A stretch of DNA of 64,000 nucleotides from an uncultured Paracoccaceae bacterium (GTDB taxonomy: Bacteria > Pseudomonadota > Alphaproteobacteria > Rhodobacterales > Rhodobacteraceae). This document shows positions 26,966 to 35,916 of this stretch, piece by piece. The position numbers were made by a program, and so were the translations under genes. A model generated the notes under the pieces. The model ran no database searches. It saw nothing but the letters and a program-made list of their open reading frames with translations, and had not been told where the DNA came from. The first letter of the stretch is position 1, and each line of letters begins with the position of its first letter. The stretch lies in the NCBI GenBank assembly GCA_947497185.1, contig CANMFL010000001.1, forward strand, positions 372,001-436,000, written 5' to 3'.

Positions 26966-29900
26966 TCAGCTACAGCCAGACGTGCCGCCGCAGGTGTTGC
27001 ACTTCATGCAGGTTCCGTTGCGGACCAATGTGTAGTTGCCGCATTCGCCACAGGCTTCGCCTTCATAGCCCTGCATTTTCGCCTTATCGCGGGCATTCAT
27101 GCTCGTGGCGACTGCGACATTGGACGTCTCGGACACCACAGTTTCGACCGCGACAGCCGCATTGCCCGCCGACGCCACCAATCCTGCGCCGCCGTTCAGC
27201 ACGAACAATTCTTGCGGCATACGCTTGCGCAAATAACCCGTGGACGAGATTTGTTTTAATACTTCCAACGACTTGGAAGCAGCCTCGTCAGATGCGGCCC
27301 GCACATTGGACACGCCTTCCATCTCGCCGCGACCAATATCGTCGAACGACGCGCCTTCCGGTTTCACATGCGCAAGGTCCGTCCGGTCAAGGTAAGACAC
27401 CGCCAATTCGCGGAAGATATAGTCAAGGATCGACGTCGCATTCTTGATGCTGTCGTTGCCCTGAACCATGCCCGCAGGCTCGAATTTCGTGAAGGTAAAC
27501 GCGTCCACGAACTCTTCCAGCGGCACACCGTATTGCAGACCAACAGACACGGCGATCGCAAAGTTGTTCATCATGGCGCGGAAACCGGCACCCTCTTTGT
27601 GCATATCAATAAAGATTTCACCAAGATTGCCATCTTCGTATTCACCCGTCCGCAAGTAAACCTTGTGTCCGCCAATGATCGCCTTTTGCGTGTACCCTTT
27701 ACGGCGCTGCGGCATCTTCGTGCGTTCTTGTTCCTTGTAGATTTCCTTGATGATCACCTTCTCGACGATCTTTTCGGCTAGAACAGTGGCTTTTTCTTGC
27801 ATAGACCCGCTGGCGAGCACGTCCATCGCCTCGTCGTCGTCCTCGACCAAGGCCGCAGCCAGAGGTTGTGACAATTTCGATCCGTCGCGGTACAGCGCGT
27901 TGGCCTTCACACCCAGCGACCATGACAATTCGTAGGCCTTTTGGCAGTCCACGATTGTCGCATCGTTTGGCATGTTGATGGTCTTGGAAATCGCGCCAGA
28001 GATAAACGATTGTGCAGCGGCCATCATGTAAATGTGGCTGTCAACGCTCAGATAACGCTTACCTTTTTTGCCGCATGGGTTTGCGCAATCGAACACATTC
28101 AGGTGCTCTTCCTTCAAGAACGGAGCGCCCTCCAGCGTCATAGTCCCACATACATGGTCATTTGCCGCGTCGATATCCGCCTTGGAATACCCAAGATGAC
28201 GCAGCAGATCGAAGGTCGGATCGTTCAGTTTTTCTTCTGGAATGCCAAGCGTTTTAGTGCAGAAATCCGCCCCAAGCGTCCATTGGTTGAACACAAAACG
28301 GATGTCGAATGCGGCTTTTAGCGCGCCTTCGACTTTGTCCAATTCCGCCTGTCCAAAGCCGTGACCGATCAGCGAAGTATGGTTAATGGCAGGCGCCTGC
28401 CCGATTGAACCATGCCCCACCGCATAGGCGATGATTTCTTCGATCTGGGCAGAGCCGTAACCAAGCGTATCAAGGGCCGCTGGCACCGATTGGTTGATGA
28501 TTTTGAAGTAACCACCGCCCGCGAGTTTCTTGAATTTCACCAGCGCAAAGTCAGGCTCGATCCCTGTTGTATCGCAGTCCATCACCAGCCCGATGGTGCC
28601 TGTCGGCGCAATCACAGAAACCTGCGCATTGCGATATCCGTGCTTTTCTCCAAGGGCTAACGCCTCGTCCCACGTGCCTTCGGCAATCGCGATCAAGCGC
28701 TGATCTGGGCAGTTTGCTTGGTCCAGCGGCACTGGTTTCACGTCCAGTTTCTCGTAGCCGTCGGTGTTGCCATAGGCCGCGTTACGGTGGTTCCGAATGA
28801 CCTTGAGCATGTGCTCTGCGTTTTTCTCGTATCCTGGAAACGCACCCTGCTCGGACGCGATTTCAGCGGACGTCGCATAGGACACACCAGTCATAATCGC
28901 GGTTAACGCAGCGCCCATCGCGCGGCCTTCATCGCTGTCATAGCCCAAGCCCATATTCATCAACAAACCGCCGATGTTCGCATAGCCCAGTCCCAACGTG
29001 CGGAAATCATAAGACCGCTGCGCGATTTCCTTGGACGGGAATTGCGCCATCATCACCGAGATTTCCAGCGTCACAGTCCACAAACGCGAGGCGTGCATGT
29101 AGTCTTCGACTTGGAATTCGCCCGCTTTATAGAATGTCAGTAGGTTCATCGACGCAAGGTTACAGGCCGTGTCATCCAAGAACATGTATTCAGAACAAGG
29201 GTTTGACCCACGGATTGCGCCGTCTTCTGGGCAAGTGTGCCATGCGTTAACCGTGTCGTGATACTGGATGCCCGGATCGGCGCAGGCCCATGCGGCGTGG
29301 CCGACTTGTTCCCACAAATCACGGGCGCGAATGGTCTTTTGCACTTCGCCGTCGCGGCGGTTAATCAAGTCCCAATCGTCGTCGTTTTCGACGGCTTTGA
29401 GGAACGCATCAGTGACGCGGATCGAGTTGTTCGAATTCTGGCCAGACACGCTAGAGTAGGCCTCGGAATCCCAGTCTGTGTCATATGTCGGGAATTCAAT
29501 CGACGTGTGACCCTGCTTTGCATAATCCAACACGCGCTTGATATATGTTTCAGGGATCGCGACAGATTTTGCTTCACGAACAGCCTGTTGCAAGCCGGTG
29601 TTCACCTTAGGATCGTAGGCGTCTTGCTCTTTGCCGTCCCATGCTTTGATCGCAGCAAAGATCGCATTCAGGAACTTTTCGTGCATTTTAGAGCCAGCAA
29701 CGATGGACGCCACTTTCTGCTCTTCAATCACCTTCCAGTTGATAAAGTCTTCGATATCGGGGTGGTCTGCATCAACGATCACCATCTTTGCGGCGCGGCG
29801 CGTGGTGCCGCCCGATTTGATCGCACCGGCAGCGCGGTCGCCGATTTTCAAGAAACCCATCAGACCGGACGATTTACCGCCGCCAGACAGGGCTTCGCCC

Positions 29901-30598
29901 TCGCCGCGCAGGCTGGAAAAGTTGGTGCCAGTGCCAGAACCATACTTGAACAGACGCGCTTCACGGACCCAAAGGTCCATAATCCCGCCTTCGTTAACTA
30001 AATCGTCAGCAACTGATTGTATGAAACAAGCGTGCGGCTGCGGATGCTCATAGGAAGAGGTCGATTTTGTCAGTTTCTTAGTTTTGTAATCAACATAATG
30101 GTGGCCTTGGGCCGGACCGTCGATACCATATGCCCAGTGAAGGCCTGTGTTAAACCACTGCGGGCTGTTTGGTGCCGCGCGTTGGGTCGCCAGCATGTAG
30201 CGCATTTCGTCGAAATAGGCGCGTGCGTCCTCTTCAGTTGAGAAATAGCCGCCCTTCCAGCCCCAATAGGCCCATGCACCTGCCAAGCGGTCGAAAACCT
30301 GCTTTGCAGAGGTCTCGCCACCGAATGTCGCGTTGTCCGCCGGAACAGAGCGCCACAGGAACTCTGGCACGCCCTTTTCTTTGACCTTCTTCATCTCGGA
30401 AGGCACGCCCGCCTTGCGGAAATATTTCTGGGCGATGACGTCAGACGCGACCTGCGACCAGCCTTCTGGAATTTCACAATTGTCGAGCTTGAACACGATC
30501 GTGCCATCGGGGTTCCGGATTTCCGATGTCGTCGTGTTAAAAGCCAGCGCACCATATGCGCCTGTGCCTGCTGTTGTGAAATTCCGTTCGATTCTCAT
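26966..30598 (-). CDS. nrdJ: Adenosylcobalamin-dependent ribonucleotide reductase (class II)
   Basis: A 1210-residue NrdJ that reduces ribonucleotides to deoxyribonucleotides using vitamin B12, with or without oxygen. Seen motifs: [11 protein letters not shown] (about 145), [11 protein letters not shown], the active-site [20 protein letters not shown] (about 465), [14 protein letters not shown], and a C-terminal redox/zinc tail with CGECGNY and [14 protein letters not shown] carrying paired cysteines for dithiol transfer. No class I or III genes are in the window. The start at 30598 follows a leader of about 145 bases with several hairpins, and paired NrdR boxes lie at 30771-30817. A cobalamin riboswitch was looked for and not found. 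Confidence 0.95.
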   Translation of the reverse strand: MRIERNFTTAGTGAYGALAFNTTTSEIRNPDGTIVFKLDNCEIPEGWSQVASDVIAQKYFRKAGVPSEMKKVKEKGVPEFLWRSVPADNATFGGETSAKQVFDRLAGAWAYWGWKGGYFSTEEDARAYFDEMRYMLATQRAAPNSPQWFNTGLHWAYGIDGPAQGHHYVDYKTKKLTKSTSSYEHPQPHACFIQSVADDLVNEGGIMDLWVREARLFKYGSGTGTNFSSLRGEGEALSGGGKSSGLMGFLKIGDRAAGAIKSGGTTRRAAKMVIVDADHPDIEDFINWKVIEEQKVASIVAGSKMHEKFLNAIFAAIKAWDGKEQDAYDPKVNTGLQQAVREAKSVAIPETYIKRVLDYAKQGHTSIEFPTYDTDWDSEAYSSVSGQNSNNSIRVTDAFLKAVENDDDWDLINRRDGEVQKTIRARDLWEQVGHAAWACADPGIQYHDTVNAWHTCPEDGAIRGSNPCSEYMFLDDTACNLASMNLLTFYKAGEFQVEDYMHASRLWTVTLEISVMMAQFPSKEIAQRSYDFRTLGLGYANIGGLLMNMGLGYDSDEGRAMGAALTAIMTGVSYATSAEIASEQGAFPGYEKNAEHMLKVIRNHRNAAYGNTDGYEKLDVKPVPLDQANCPDQRLIAIAEGTWDEALALGEKHGYRNAQVSVIAPTGTIGLVMDCDTTGIEPDFALVKFKKLAGGGYFKIINQSVPAALDTLGYGSAQIEEIIAYAVGHGSIGQAPAINHTSLIGHGFGQAELDKVEGALKAAFDIRFVFNQWTLGADFCTKTLGIPEEKLNDPTFDLLRHLGYSKADIDAANDHVCGTMTLEGAPFLKEEHLNVFDCANPCGKKGKRYLSVDSHIYMMAAAQSFISGAISKTINMPNDATIVDCQKAYELSWSLGVKANALYRDGSKLSQPLAAALVEDDDEAMDVLASGSMQEKATVLAEKIVEKVIIKEIYKEQERTKMPQRRKGYTQKAIIGGHKVYLRTGEYEDGNLGEIFIDMHKEGAGFRAMMNNFAIAVSVGLQYGVPLEEFVDAFTFTKFEPAGMVQGNDSIKNATSILDYIFRELAVSYLDRTDLAHVKPEGASFDDIGRGEMEGVSNVRAASDEAASKSLEVLKQISSTGYLRKRMPQELFVLNGGAGLVASAGNAAVAVETVVSETSNVAVATSMNARDKAKMQGYEGEACGECGNYTLVRNGTCMKCNTCGGTSGCS

Positions 30599-30619
30599 CG
30601 CGTCTGCCCCAATTCATTT

Positions 30620-30725
30620 GCCGTCTTTGCGGCTTGTCCCAAAAATAGCCCCACGAAGGGCTCACATAATAAGTTGCTCTGGCGATGGGACAAATGGATT
30701 TGCGCTGAAAACACGTGTTTTCAGC
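30620..30725 (-). promoter_or_regulatory. Structured 5' leader of nrdJ
   Basis: The minus-strand leader contains, from upstream to downstream, a 22-base perfect palindrome (30704-30725, CTGAAAACACGTGTTTTCAG within it), then a long-range pair TTGTCCC/GGGACAA (30687-30693 with 30634-30640) enclosing the small hairpin AGCCC-cttcgtg-type loop-GGGCT (30647-30662) that is followed by five U, and finally GCCG/CGGC (30620-30633) close to the start codon. The inner hairpin plus U-tract looks like a possible attenuator. No known riboswitch consensus was recognised. Confidence 0.5.
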
Positions 30726-30770
30726 CCGCGCGTCTACGATGTGTATAACGTCTGCCCTGTCCCAGCACTA

Positions 30771-30817
30771 ACACCACATATTGTGTGATCGTTAGCAACT
30801 CGCACAATCTGGCGTAT
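30771..30817 (-). promoter_or_regulatory. Pair of NrdR boxes controlling nrdJ
   Basis: ACACCACATATTGTGT (30771-30786) matches the NrdR consensus acaCwAtATaTwGtgt at 14 of 16 positions. A second, weaker match, GCACAATCTGGCGTAT (30802-30817), starts exactly 31 bases later, the spacing typical of paired NrdR boxes (three helical turns). NrdR is the ATP/dATP-sensing repressor of ribonucleotide reductase genes. Its own gene is not in this window. Confidence 0.75.
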
Positions 30818-30879
30818 CCTCCCCGTGGCGGTCAACGAATTTTTTACCACTATATGTAGATTAAAGCGGTTGACGGCTT

Positions 30880-30958
30880 TGTGGGAAAACGGGCGGCTCG
30901 TTGTCCTCCGATTCATCCTCAGAGTTCTCCACAGAACGTTAACGCCGCCTGTGGAAAA
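30880..30958. promoter_or_regulatory. Cluster of DnaA-box-like sites
   Basis: Three 9-mers resemble the DnaA box TTWTNCACA: TTTTCCACA on the minus strand at 30950-30958 (full match), TTCTCCACA on the plus strand at 30925-30933 (one mismatch) and TTTCCCACA on the minus strand at 30880-30888 (one mismatch). DnaA control of ribonucleotide reductase genes is known for nrdAB of E. coli. A replication origin here is not supported by gene context. Confidence 0.35.
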
Positions 30959-31112
30959 CCTAATCACAAAAAGAATAACCGCCACGTAGACTTACGCCGG
31001 AAGGCTCATCTTTTACGCTAACTTTGGATTTTCGAGGAATCGGTAGAATCACTTGGCTGCCCGATCGGCACAACATCTAGCGCGCTGACAAATTCGCAAC
31101 GCATCAACTGCT

Positions 31113-31156
31113 AAAACAACAAACACCGGCCCGCCTTGCGGCGACCGGTTTGTTGT
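31113..31156 (-). terminator. Terminator downstream of tRNA-Pro
   Basis: On the minus strand ACAACAAACCGG pairs with CCGG-TG-TTTGTTGT (two-base bulge) around a 15-base loop and is followed by a short U run. It begins 16 bases after the tRNA 3' end. Confidence 0.7.
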
Positions 31157-31172
31157 CACGATGTTAGTGAAG

Positions 31173-31249
31173 TGGTCGGGGCAGAGAGATTCGAACTCCC
31201 GACCCTCTGTTCCCAAAACAGATGCGCTACCAGACTGCGCTATGCCCCG
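31173..31249 (-). tRNA. tRNA-Pro(TGG)
   Basis: The minus strand folds as a standard cloverleaf: acceptor CGGGGCA/TGCCCCG, D arm with GCGC-AGTCTGGTA-GCGC, anticodon stem TCTGT/ACAGA with loop TTTGGGA (anticodon TGG, complement at 31213-31215), T arm with GGG-TTCGAAT-CTC, discriminator A and an encoded CCA end. It reads proline CCN codons. An independent terminator follows. Confidence 0.97.
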
Positions 31250-31257
31250 ACTGAGGC

Positions 31258-31310
31258 TTGATTTAGTGCCTGTGGTCGGGATTGAAAACCCCTAAATTCC
31301 ACTAAATCAA
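31258..31310. repeat. 11-base inverted repeat between DUF192 gene and tRNA-Pro
   Basis: TTGATTTAGTG (31258-31268) and CACTAAATCAA (31300-31310) are perfect complements separated by 31 bases; a small GGG/CCC pairing lies inside the loop. It occupies nearly all of the gap between the DUF192 stop and the tRNA start and could be a transcript end or a processing stem for the tRNA precursor. Confidence 0.6.
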
Positions 31311-31317
31311 ACATTTT

Positions 31318-31803
31318 TTAATTTGTGCAAGGAAGCACGGCATCTGCACCAAAAGATGGGTGCTGAATCACAGCCCCTGCGGTGATTCCAAGCCGTGCAG
31401 ACAACCCGCCGTTGATTTCCAACACCGCAAGCACGCCGTCACCGCCGTCGATTGTGGTCTCATCACCGGGAATCGCATTTTCGTGGATTCGCACCACCGT
31501 GCCATCAGGCGCGGCGAATAGCATATCTAAAGGAATCAGTGTGTTGCGCATCCAGAACGTCGCCCTGCGCGGCCCCTCGTAAACAAAAAGCATGCCCCCA
31601 AGCGTTGGCATGCTTTCCACAAACATCAGACCTTGGGCGCGTTCGGCGTCGTCATCAGCGACGTCCACCTTGAAATTCGCTTGGCCAAAGTCGCCAACGA
31701 CTCGCGCCACATCATCGGTACAGGTGGCCGCGATTGCCCCTGTCCCGCTCATCATCAGCAGCAATGCTGCCGCAATCGGTTTGATCAAGTTATACTGTCC
31801 CAA
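31318..31803 (-). CDS. DUF192 family periplasmic protein
   Basis: A 161-residue secreted protein. Signal peptide about residues 1-25 (core AAALLLMMSGTGAIA). The DUF192 domain follows with VDVADDDAERAQGLMFVESM, GMLFVYEGPRRATFWMRNTL, IPLDMLFAAPDG and VLEINGGLSARLGIT, all typical. The function is not established; the fold is a small beta barrel. The start codon lies inside the last codons of the cold-shock gene (19-base overlap), so the two are cotranscribed, an arrangement I recall from other alphaproteobacteria. Confidence 0.85.
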   Translation of the reverse strand: MGQYNLIKPIAAALLLMMSGTGAIAATCTDDVARVVGDFGQANFKVDVADDDAERAQGLMFVESMPTLGGMLFVYEGPRRATFWMRNTLIPLDMLFAAPDGTVVRIHENAIPGDETTIDGGDGVLAVLEINGGLSARLGITAGAVIQHPSFGADAVLPCTN

Positions 31804-32300
31804 GTTACCACATCAATTGCCATGCGCCCGCGTTCACCATTGAACAGACGCACACCAATCGCTTCGCCGGCTTGAAGATTCGCAAGACCAGAGCGCCGCA
31901 GCACGTCTATATGGACAAACACATCTTCGGGGTCGCGGAACACATTTGCAAACCCAAATCCTTTGGCTTTGTCGAACCACTTCACCCGCGCCGGTTCTAC
32001 AGTAACCTTGGCGATATCTTCTGGAGATAGTTCTTCCATATCGCGCAATGGTGGAATCGTATCAGCCACGACTACGATATTAACGACACTCACGGCCTGC
32101 AGGCCGCGGTCCGTTTCTTGCACTTCAATCTCGATTGCAGCGCCGTCCGCAACGGAGCCTTGGCCGAAATTGCGTAAAACGTTGGCGTGCAGCAATACAT
32201 CTTTGCCGCCGTCTTCGGGCACGATAAAACCGAACCCCTTGGTTGGGTCGAACCATTTAACATGGCCATGAATCGTGTGGGTCGTTGGGGTCGATGACAT
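31785..32300 (-). CDS. Double cold-shock domain protein
   Basis: A 171-residue protein with two cold-shock domains. The first (about residues 9-78) has GHVKWFDPTKGFGFIVPEDG and DVLLHANVL; the second (about 104-170) has ARVKWFDKAKGFGFANVFRD and DVFVHIDVLRRSG. Both keep the aromatic RNP1 (KGFGF) and RNP2-like (VFVHI / VLLHA) motifs, so both should bind single-stranded RNA or DNA. The linker is acidic. Tandem-domain forms of this size are usual in Rhodobacteraceae. The 5' leader contains a GCGGCG/CGCCGC hairpin (32322-32336). Confidence 0.9.
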   Translation of the reverse strand: MSSTPTTHTIHGHVKWFDPTKGFGFIVPEDGGKDVLLHANVLRNFGQGSVADGAAIEIEVQETDRGLQAVSVVNIVVVADTIPPLRDMEELSPEDIAKVTVEPARVKWFDKAKGFGFANVFRDPEDVFVHIDVLRRSGLANLQAGEAIGVRLFNGERGRMAIDVVTWDSIT

Positions 32301-32321
32301 CTTTAGTACTCTTCACGCGTT

Positions 32322-32336
32322 GCGGCGACACGCCGC
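32322..32336 (-). promoter_or_regulatory. Leader hairpin of the cold-shock gene
   Basis: GCGGCG-aca-CGCCGC forms a six-base-pair stem 21 bases upstream of the cold-shock gene start, in its untranslated leader. Cold-shock messages often fold in their leaders; whether this one is temperature-responsive cannot be told. Confidence 0.35.
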
Positions 32337-32414
32337 TTGATAATTTAGGTATACGTTATATCCAACAGAAAACCAACACCATGACAAGCGCTTACCACTC
32401 GCGCTTCGTGGAAT

Positions 32415-33020
32415 TCACGGGTTCAAGCGCTGTATTTCCCACGGTTCTGACGCGGTCTTGCGGGTCCACCGGAAACGATCATGCAACCTAAAGGCACCAT
32501 CAGCCCAGAACTCTATCTCTATAGGTGTGATACGATATCCACCCCAATGCGGGGGGCGTGGCGGGGAAACTCCGAGAGTAGCCGTCAGTTTTGCAACCTT
32601 TGCCATTAATCGACCCCGCGAGGCAAGTGGCTGCGATTGGTCCGAAGCCCATGCGCCCAAACGACTTTGAAGCGGCCTTGACGCGTAGTAAGCATCCGAC
32701 GCGGCCGCATCTTCACGTTCAACCATGCCGCGCACCCGCAACTGCCGTCCGCGCGTCTTTGAATACAAGACGAACGCTGCTTTGCCCGATGCCTCGATCT
32801 CTTGGCCTTTTTGGCCGTCGTAATTGGTGTAAAAAATAAATGCCGATTCTGTGATTTCTTTCAGCAGAACCATCCGGACGTTCGGCATCCCATCCGAATC
32901 AACCGTGCTCAGCGCAATCGCGTCCGGATAAGACGTTTCGGTCTCAACAACATCGGCGAGCCAACGTTGTGCGATTTCAAACGGATCATCACCCGCAAAA
33001 ATACCATCGCGATCGCTCAT
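32415..33020 (-). CDS. pdxH: Pyridoxamine 5'-phosphate oxidase
   Basis: A 201-residue FMN-dependent oxidase that makes pyridoxal 5'-phosphate from pyridoxine or pyridoxamine phosphate. Motifs: [40 protein letters not shown] (FMN contacts), [47 protein letters not shown] and the C-terminal RLHDRFRW with WEIQRLNP. The frame is open to 33080; ATG 33020 is chosen because it is preceded by GAGGATAAG and matches the family start. It is divergent from fabI. Confidence 0.95.
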   Translation of the reverse strand: MSDRDGIFAGDDPFEIAQRWLADVVETETSYPDAIALSTVDSDGMPNVRMVLLKEITESAFIFYTNYDGQKGQEIEASGKAAFVLYSKTRGRQLRVRGMVEREDAAASDAYYASRPLQSRLGAWASDQSQPLASRGRLMAKVAKLTATLGVSPPRPPHWGGYRITPIEIEFWADGAFRLHDRFRWTRKTASEPWEIQRLNP

Positions 33021-33156
33021 TTCTCTTATCCTCGTTGCTCTGCAAACCGTAGACGTAGGGCGTTCATGCCCATGTGACAACGTGCTTTACCTTGCTGCGC
33101 ACCCTTTGTTCGCATAAACCACTGCAGATGTGAGACTAATATATAGGGGCAGCCAC

Positions 33157-33963
33157 ATGAGTTCTGAACTGATGAAGGGCAAACGCGGTCTGATTATGGG
33201 CCTAGCGAACGACAAATCCATCGCTTGGGGCATCGCAAAGGCCTGCGCCGATGCTGGTGCTGAACTGGCGTATTCGTACCAAGGGGATGCCCTGCTGAAA
33301 CGGGTTGGCCCACTGGCCGCACAAACCGGGTCCGACATCGTGCTGCCCTGTGACGTGAGCGACGAAGCGTCGATTGACGCGCTCTTTGACGAGCTGGAAA
33401 AGCGCTGGGGCAAACTTGATTTTGTGGTCCACGCGATTGGCTTCTCTGACAAAAACGAATTGCGCGGTCGCTATGTCGACACCAGCCGTCAGAACTTCCT
33501 GACGTCGATGGATATCTCGGTCTATTCCTTCACGGCCATTGTGCAGCGTGCGGAAAAGATGATGAACGAAGGCGGCTCTTGCCTGACGCTGTCCTACTAC
33601 GGTGCGGAACGTGTCATGCCGCATTATAATGTCATGGGCCTGTGCAAGGCCGCACTTGAGGCCTCCGTGCGCTATCTGGCCGAAGACCTTGGCAAAGACG
33701 GCATTCGCGTCAACGCGATCTCTGCGGGTCCGATCAAAACGCTCGCGGCCTCCGGTATCGGCGATTTCCGCTACATCCTCAAATGGAACGAATATAACTC
33801 GCCGCTGCGCCGCACCGTGACAATCGAAGACGTGGGCAAATCCGCGCTCTACCTGTTGTCAGACCTCGGATCAGGCACCACAGGCGAAGTGCTGCACGTC
33901 GACGCGGGCTACCACGTCGTTGGTATGAAGGCGGTTGATGCGCCCGATATCACAAAAGACTAA
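33157..33963 (+). CDS. fabI: Enoyl-[acyl-carrier-protein] reductase (NADH)
   Basis: A 268-residue FabI of the short-chain dehydrogenase fold, catalysing the last step of fatty acid elongation. Seen: the modified Rossmann motif [29 protein letters not shown], the catalytic pair in [20 protein letters not shown] (Tyr-x6-Met-x3-Lys arrangement), and [13 protein letters not shown] in the substrate loop, the region where FabI-directed inhibitors bind. ATG 33157 follows AGGGGC; the 27 bases of extra upstream frame are ignored. A hairpin at 33971-33996 follows the stop. Confidence 0.96.
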   Translation: MSSELMKGKRGLIMGLANDKSIAWGIAKACADAGAELAYSYQGDALLKRVGPLAAQTGSDIVLPCDVSDEASIDALFDELEKRWGKLDFVVHAIGFSDKNELRGRYVDTSRQNFLTSMDISVYSFTAIVQRAEKMMNEGGSCLTLSYYGAERVMPHYNVMGLCKAALEASVRYLAEDLGKDGIRVNAISAGPIKTLAASGIGDFRYILKWNEYNSPLRRTVTIEDVGKSALYLLSDLGSGTTGEVLHVDAGYHVVGMKAVDAPDITKD

Positions 33964-33970
33964 CTTTACC

Positions 33971-33996
33971 GGTGGCGACATATTACTGTCGCCACC
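33971..33996 (+). terminator. Hairpin after fabI
   Basis: GGTGGCGACA (33971-33980) and TGTCGCCACC (33987-33996) make a perfect ten-base-pair stem with a six-base loop, eight bases after the fabI stop and 28 bases before the next start. No U-tract follows, so it may be a partial terminator or a 3' stability element. Confidence 0.6.
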
Positions 33997-34024
33997 ACAG
34001 CAAGACGCATCCAAAGGATCTGCC

Positions 34025-34528
34025 ATGACCGACCGCCTGCCCCACGAAAAAGGGTTTCACATCAGCTGGGACCAAATCCACCGCGACAGCCGCGCACTCG
34101 CATGGCGGCTTGACGGCAAAGGTCCCGACGACGGGAGCTGGCGCGCCGTTGTGGCAATCACGCGCGGCGGTATGGCCCCTGCAATGATCGTCGCGCGCGA
34201 ATTGGATATTCGCACGGTGGATACGATCAGCATCAAATCCTACGACAACCAGACCCAGTCTGACGCCACGGTCCTGAAATACCCTGACGCCGACATGATG
34301 GGCGACGGCACCGGCATCCTGATCATCGACGATCTGGTGGACAGCGGAAAAACACTGGAAGTCGTACGCAAGCTATACCCCAACGCCCATTGCGCGACAG
34401 TTTACGCCAAACCCAAAGGCGAACCGATGGTGCAGACCTTTATCACGGGCGTCAGCCAAGACACATGGATCTTCTTCCCATGGGATATGGCACTGCAATA
34501 TGTTGAGCCATATCGCGGCAAAGACTAA
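34025..34528 (+). CDS. gpt: Xanthine phosphoribosyltransferase (Gpt type)
   Basis: A 167-residue type I phosphoribosyltransferase. The N-terminal [38 protein letters not shown] and the PRPP-binding [18 protein letters not shown] match the Gpt family that salvages xanthine and guanine. C-terminal WIFFPWDM is also typical. ATG 34025 follows AAAGGATC; the 90 bases of upstream open frame overlap the fabI end and the hairpin and are not used. Confidence 0.9.
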   Translation: MTDRLPHEKGFHISWDQIHRDSRALAWRLDGKGPDDGSWRAVVAITRGGMAPAMIVARELDIRTVDTISIKSYDNQTQSDATVLKYPDADMMGDGTGILIIDDLVDSGKTLEVVRKLYPNAHCATVYAKPKGEPMVQTFITGVSQDTWIFFPWDMALQYVEPYRGKD

Positions 34529-34548
34529 CGGCACGCCCGCGGCAGATG

Positions 34549-34665
34549 CCGGAGCCTCCGGCGGGAGTTGTTCTGGCGAAATGAAGACGGGCCGGATCGC
34601 CTTCATTTCGCCGCAACAACTCTCTGCCCGAAGGGCATCACGAAAAGGAATGCGGCGCAGCCGCA
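34549..34665. repeat. Array of palindromes between gpt and the aminotransferase gene
   Basis: Four inverted repeats lie in tandem: GCCGGAG/CTCCGGC near 34549; a large hairpin with GAGTTGTT (34565-34572) and GGCGAAATGAAG (34575-34586) pairing CTTCATTTCGCC (34601-34612) and AACAACTC (34615-34622) across a 2x2 internal loop; TGCCC/GGGCA just after; and TGCGGC/GCCGCA near 34650-34664. The pattern resembles intergenic palindromic elements I recall in Rhodobacteraceae genomes, with CCTCCGGCGGGAGT as the lead-in. Confidence 0.75.
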
Positions 34666-34680
34666 CAATTGGAACACACT

Positions 34681-35856
34681 ATGGGTATTTCGCGGACGAC
34701 GGCTACTTTTTCTCCTCCGGTGATGGAAGCACGGCGCTGGTTGGATGGTGTCACGCACCCCGCTGACCGTCCGCTTTTGAACGTCAGTCAAGCCGCCCCA
34801 GTTGATCCGCCCCCTGCCCCGATGCGCGACGCGATGGCCGCGATTATTCGCGATGATCCCGAGGCGCATTTGTATGGGCCTGTGTTGGGGATGCCCGAAT
34901 TGCGCGCGGAAATCGCTACGCGTTGGACGACCGCTTATGGTGGCGTCGTGCGCCCTGATCAGGTAGCGATCACGTCTGGTTGCAATCAGGCCTTCGCCGC
35001 TGCGATTTCTGCGATCTGCACTGAGGCTGACGAGGTCATCATTCCCGTCCCGTATTATTTCAATCATCGCATGTGGTTGGACATGGCGGGCGTGAAAACC
35101 GTACCTCTGATGGTGGGCGACGGTATGATCCCCGATGTCGACGCTGCTGCCGCCTTGATCACTGACAAAACCCGCGCGATTGCTCTTGTGAGCCCCAATA
35201 ATCCAGCGGGTGTTGAATATCCGTCCGAGACGCTCGCCGCGTTTTTCGCACTTGCCCGCGCCCGTGGCATCAAGCTGATTGTCGATGAAACCTACCGCGA
35301 TTTTGACAGCCGCACCGGTGCCCCGCATGATTTATTTACTGACCCGCAGTGGGACGATACGCTGATCCAGCTTTATTCGTTTTCCAAGGCCTACCGTCTA
35401 ACAGGCCACCGTGTTGGCGCGATGGTGAGCAGCACCGATCTGTTGGCTGAGGCGGAAAAGTTCCTTGATACAGTCACGATTTGCCCGAACCAATTGGGCC
35501 AGCGTGCCGCCCTATGGGGCATGCAGAATCTGGACGATTGGCTCGCGGGTGAACGGCTAGAAATCCTTGACCGTCGCGCCGCGATCGAAGAAAACGCCCC
35601 GCGTATCGTAGCCAAAGGCTGGAAATTGCTCGGCTGTGGCGCGTATTTCGCCTATTTCGCGCATCCGTTTGACATGCCTTCTGACGTTCTGGCGCAAAAA
35701 CTGGTGCAAGAGGCCAGCATTCTGACCTTGCCCGGCACCATGTTCATGCCCGCCGACAACCCGCAGGGTGCCCGCCAAATACGCATCGCTTTTGCCAATA
35801 TCGACCGCGCAGGCATCAGCGTTTTGTTTGATCGGCTCGAAAACCTCGCCCTGTGA
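34681..35856 (+). CDS. PLP-dependent aminotransferase, class I/II
   Basis: A 391-residue fold-type I aminotransferase. Seen: HLYGPVLGMPELRAEIA, the phosphate-binding region SGCNQAFAAAI, NNPAGVEY with the substrate-binding Asn-Pro, DETYRDFD, the PLP-lysine motif YSFSKAYRLTGHRVGA (about residues 235-250) and a C-terminal RIAFAN with the conserved arginine. The amino donor is not evident. A TTG at 34669 could extend it by four codons, but ATG 34681 gives the normal start. It stands apart from gpt behind a palindrome array. Confidence 0.88.
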   Translation: MGISRTTATFSPPVMEARRWLDGVTHPADRPLLNVSQAAPVDPPPAPMRDAMAAIIRDDPEAHLYGPVLGMPELRAEIATRWTTAYGGVVRPDQVAITSGCNQAFAAAISAICTEADEVIIPVPYYFNHRMWLDMAGVKTVPLMVGDGMIPDVDAAAALITDKTRAIALVSPNNPAGVEYPSETLAAFFALARARGIKLIVDETYRDFDSRTGAPHDLFTDPQWDDTLIQLYSFSKAYRLTGHRVGAMVSSTDLLAEAEKFLDTVTICPNQLGQRAALWGMQNLDDWLAGERLEILDRRAAIEENAPRIVAKGWKLLGCGAYFAYFAHPFDMPSDVLAQKLVQEASILTLPGTMFMPADNPQGARQIRIAFANIDRAGISVLFDRLENLAL

Positions 35857-35916
35857 CCTTGCGGACCGCAAAGCTGCATCATATGCATCATCAACCAAGT
35901 TTGAGGGACGTGACCA

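Larger units (their letters stand above)
30599..31112. other. Long regulatory region upstream of nrdJ
   Basis: No convincing gene lies in this stretch. It contains the nrdJ leader hairpins (30620-30725), a possible minus-strand promoter (TTATAC near 30744-30749 with TTAGTG 17 bases upstream), the NrdR box pair (30771-30817), a further NrdR-like CCACTATATGTAGATT at 30847-30862, and three DnaA-box-like sites (30880-30888, 30925-30933, 30950-30958). The upper end is bounded by the tRNA-Pro terminator. Confidence 0.6.

Noticed and set aside
28377..28386. Further TTAACCAT/ATGGTTAA matches (also near 36606 and 57235)
   Set aside because: They lie inside coding sequence of nrdJ, the ppiD-like gene and argC and are expected by chance in 64 kb; only the site in the muramidase upstream gap is kept.
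30840..30970. Replication origin suggested by DnaA-like boxes and AT-rich DNA
   Set aside because: No dnaA, dnaN, hemE, parAB or repABC genes nearby and only three boxes; regulation of nrdJ explains them better.
30599..31112. Cobalamin riboswitch upstream of nrdJ
   Set aside because: Searched by eye for the B12-box and associated conserved blocks on the minus strand; none found, although the leader is structured in another way.
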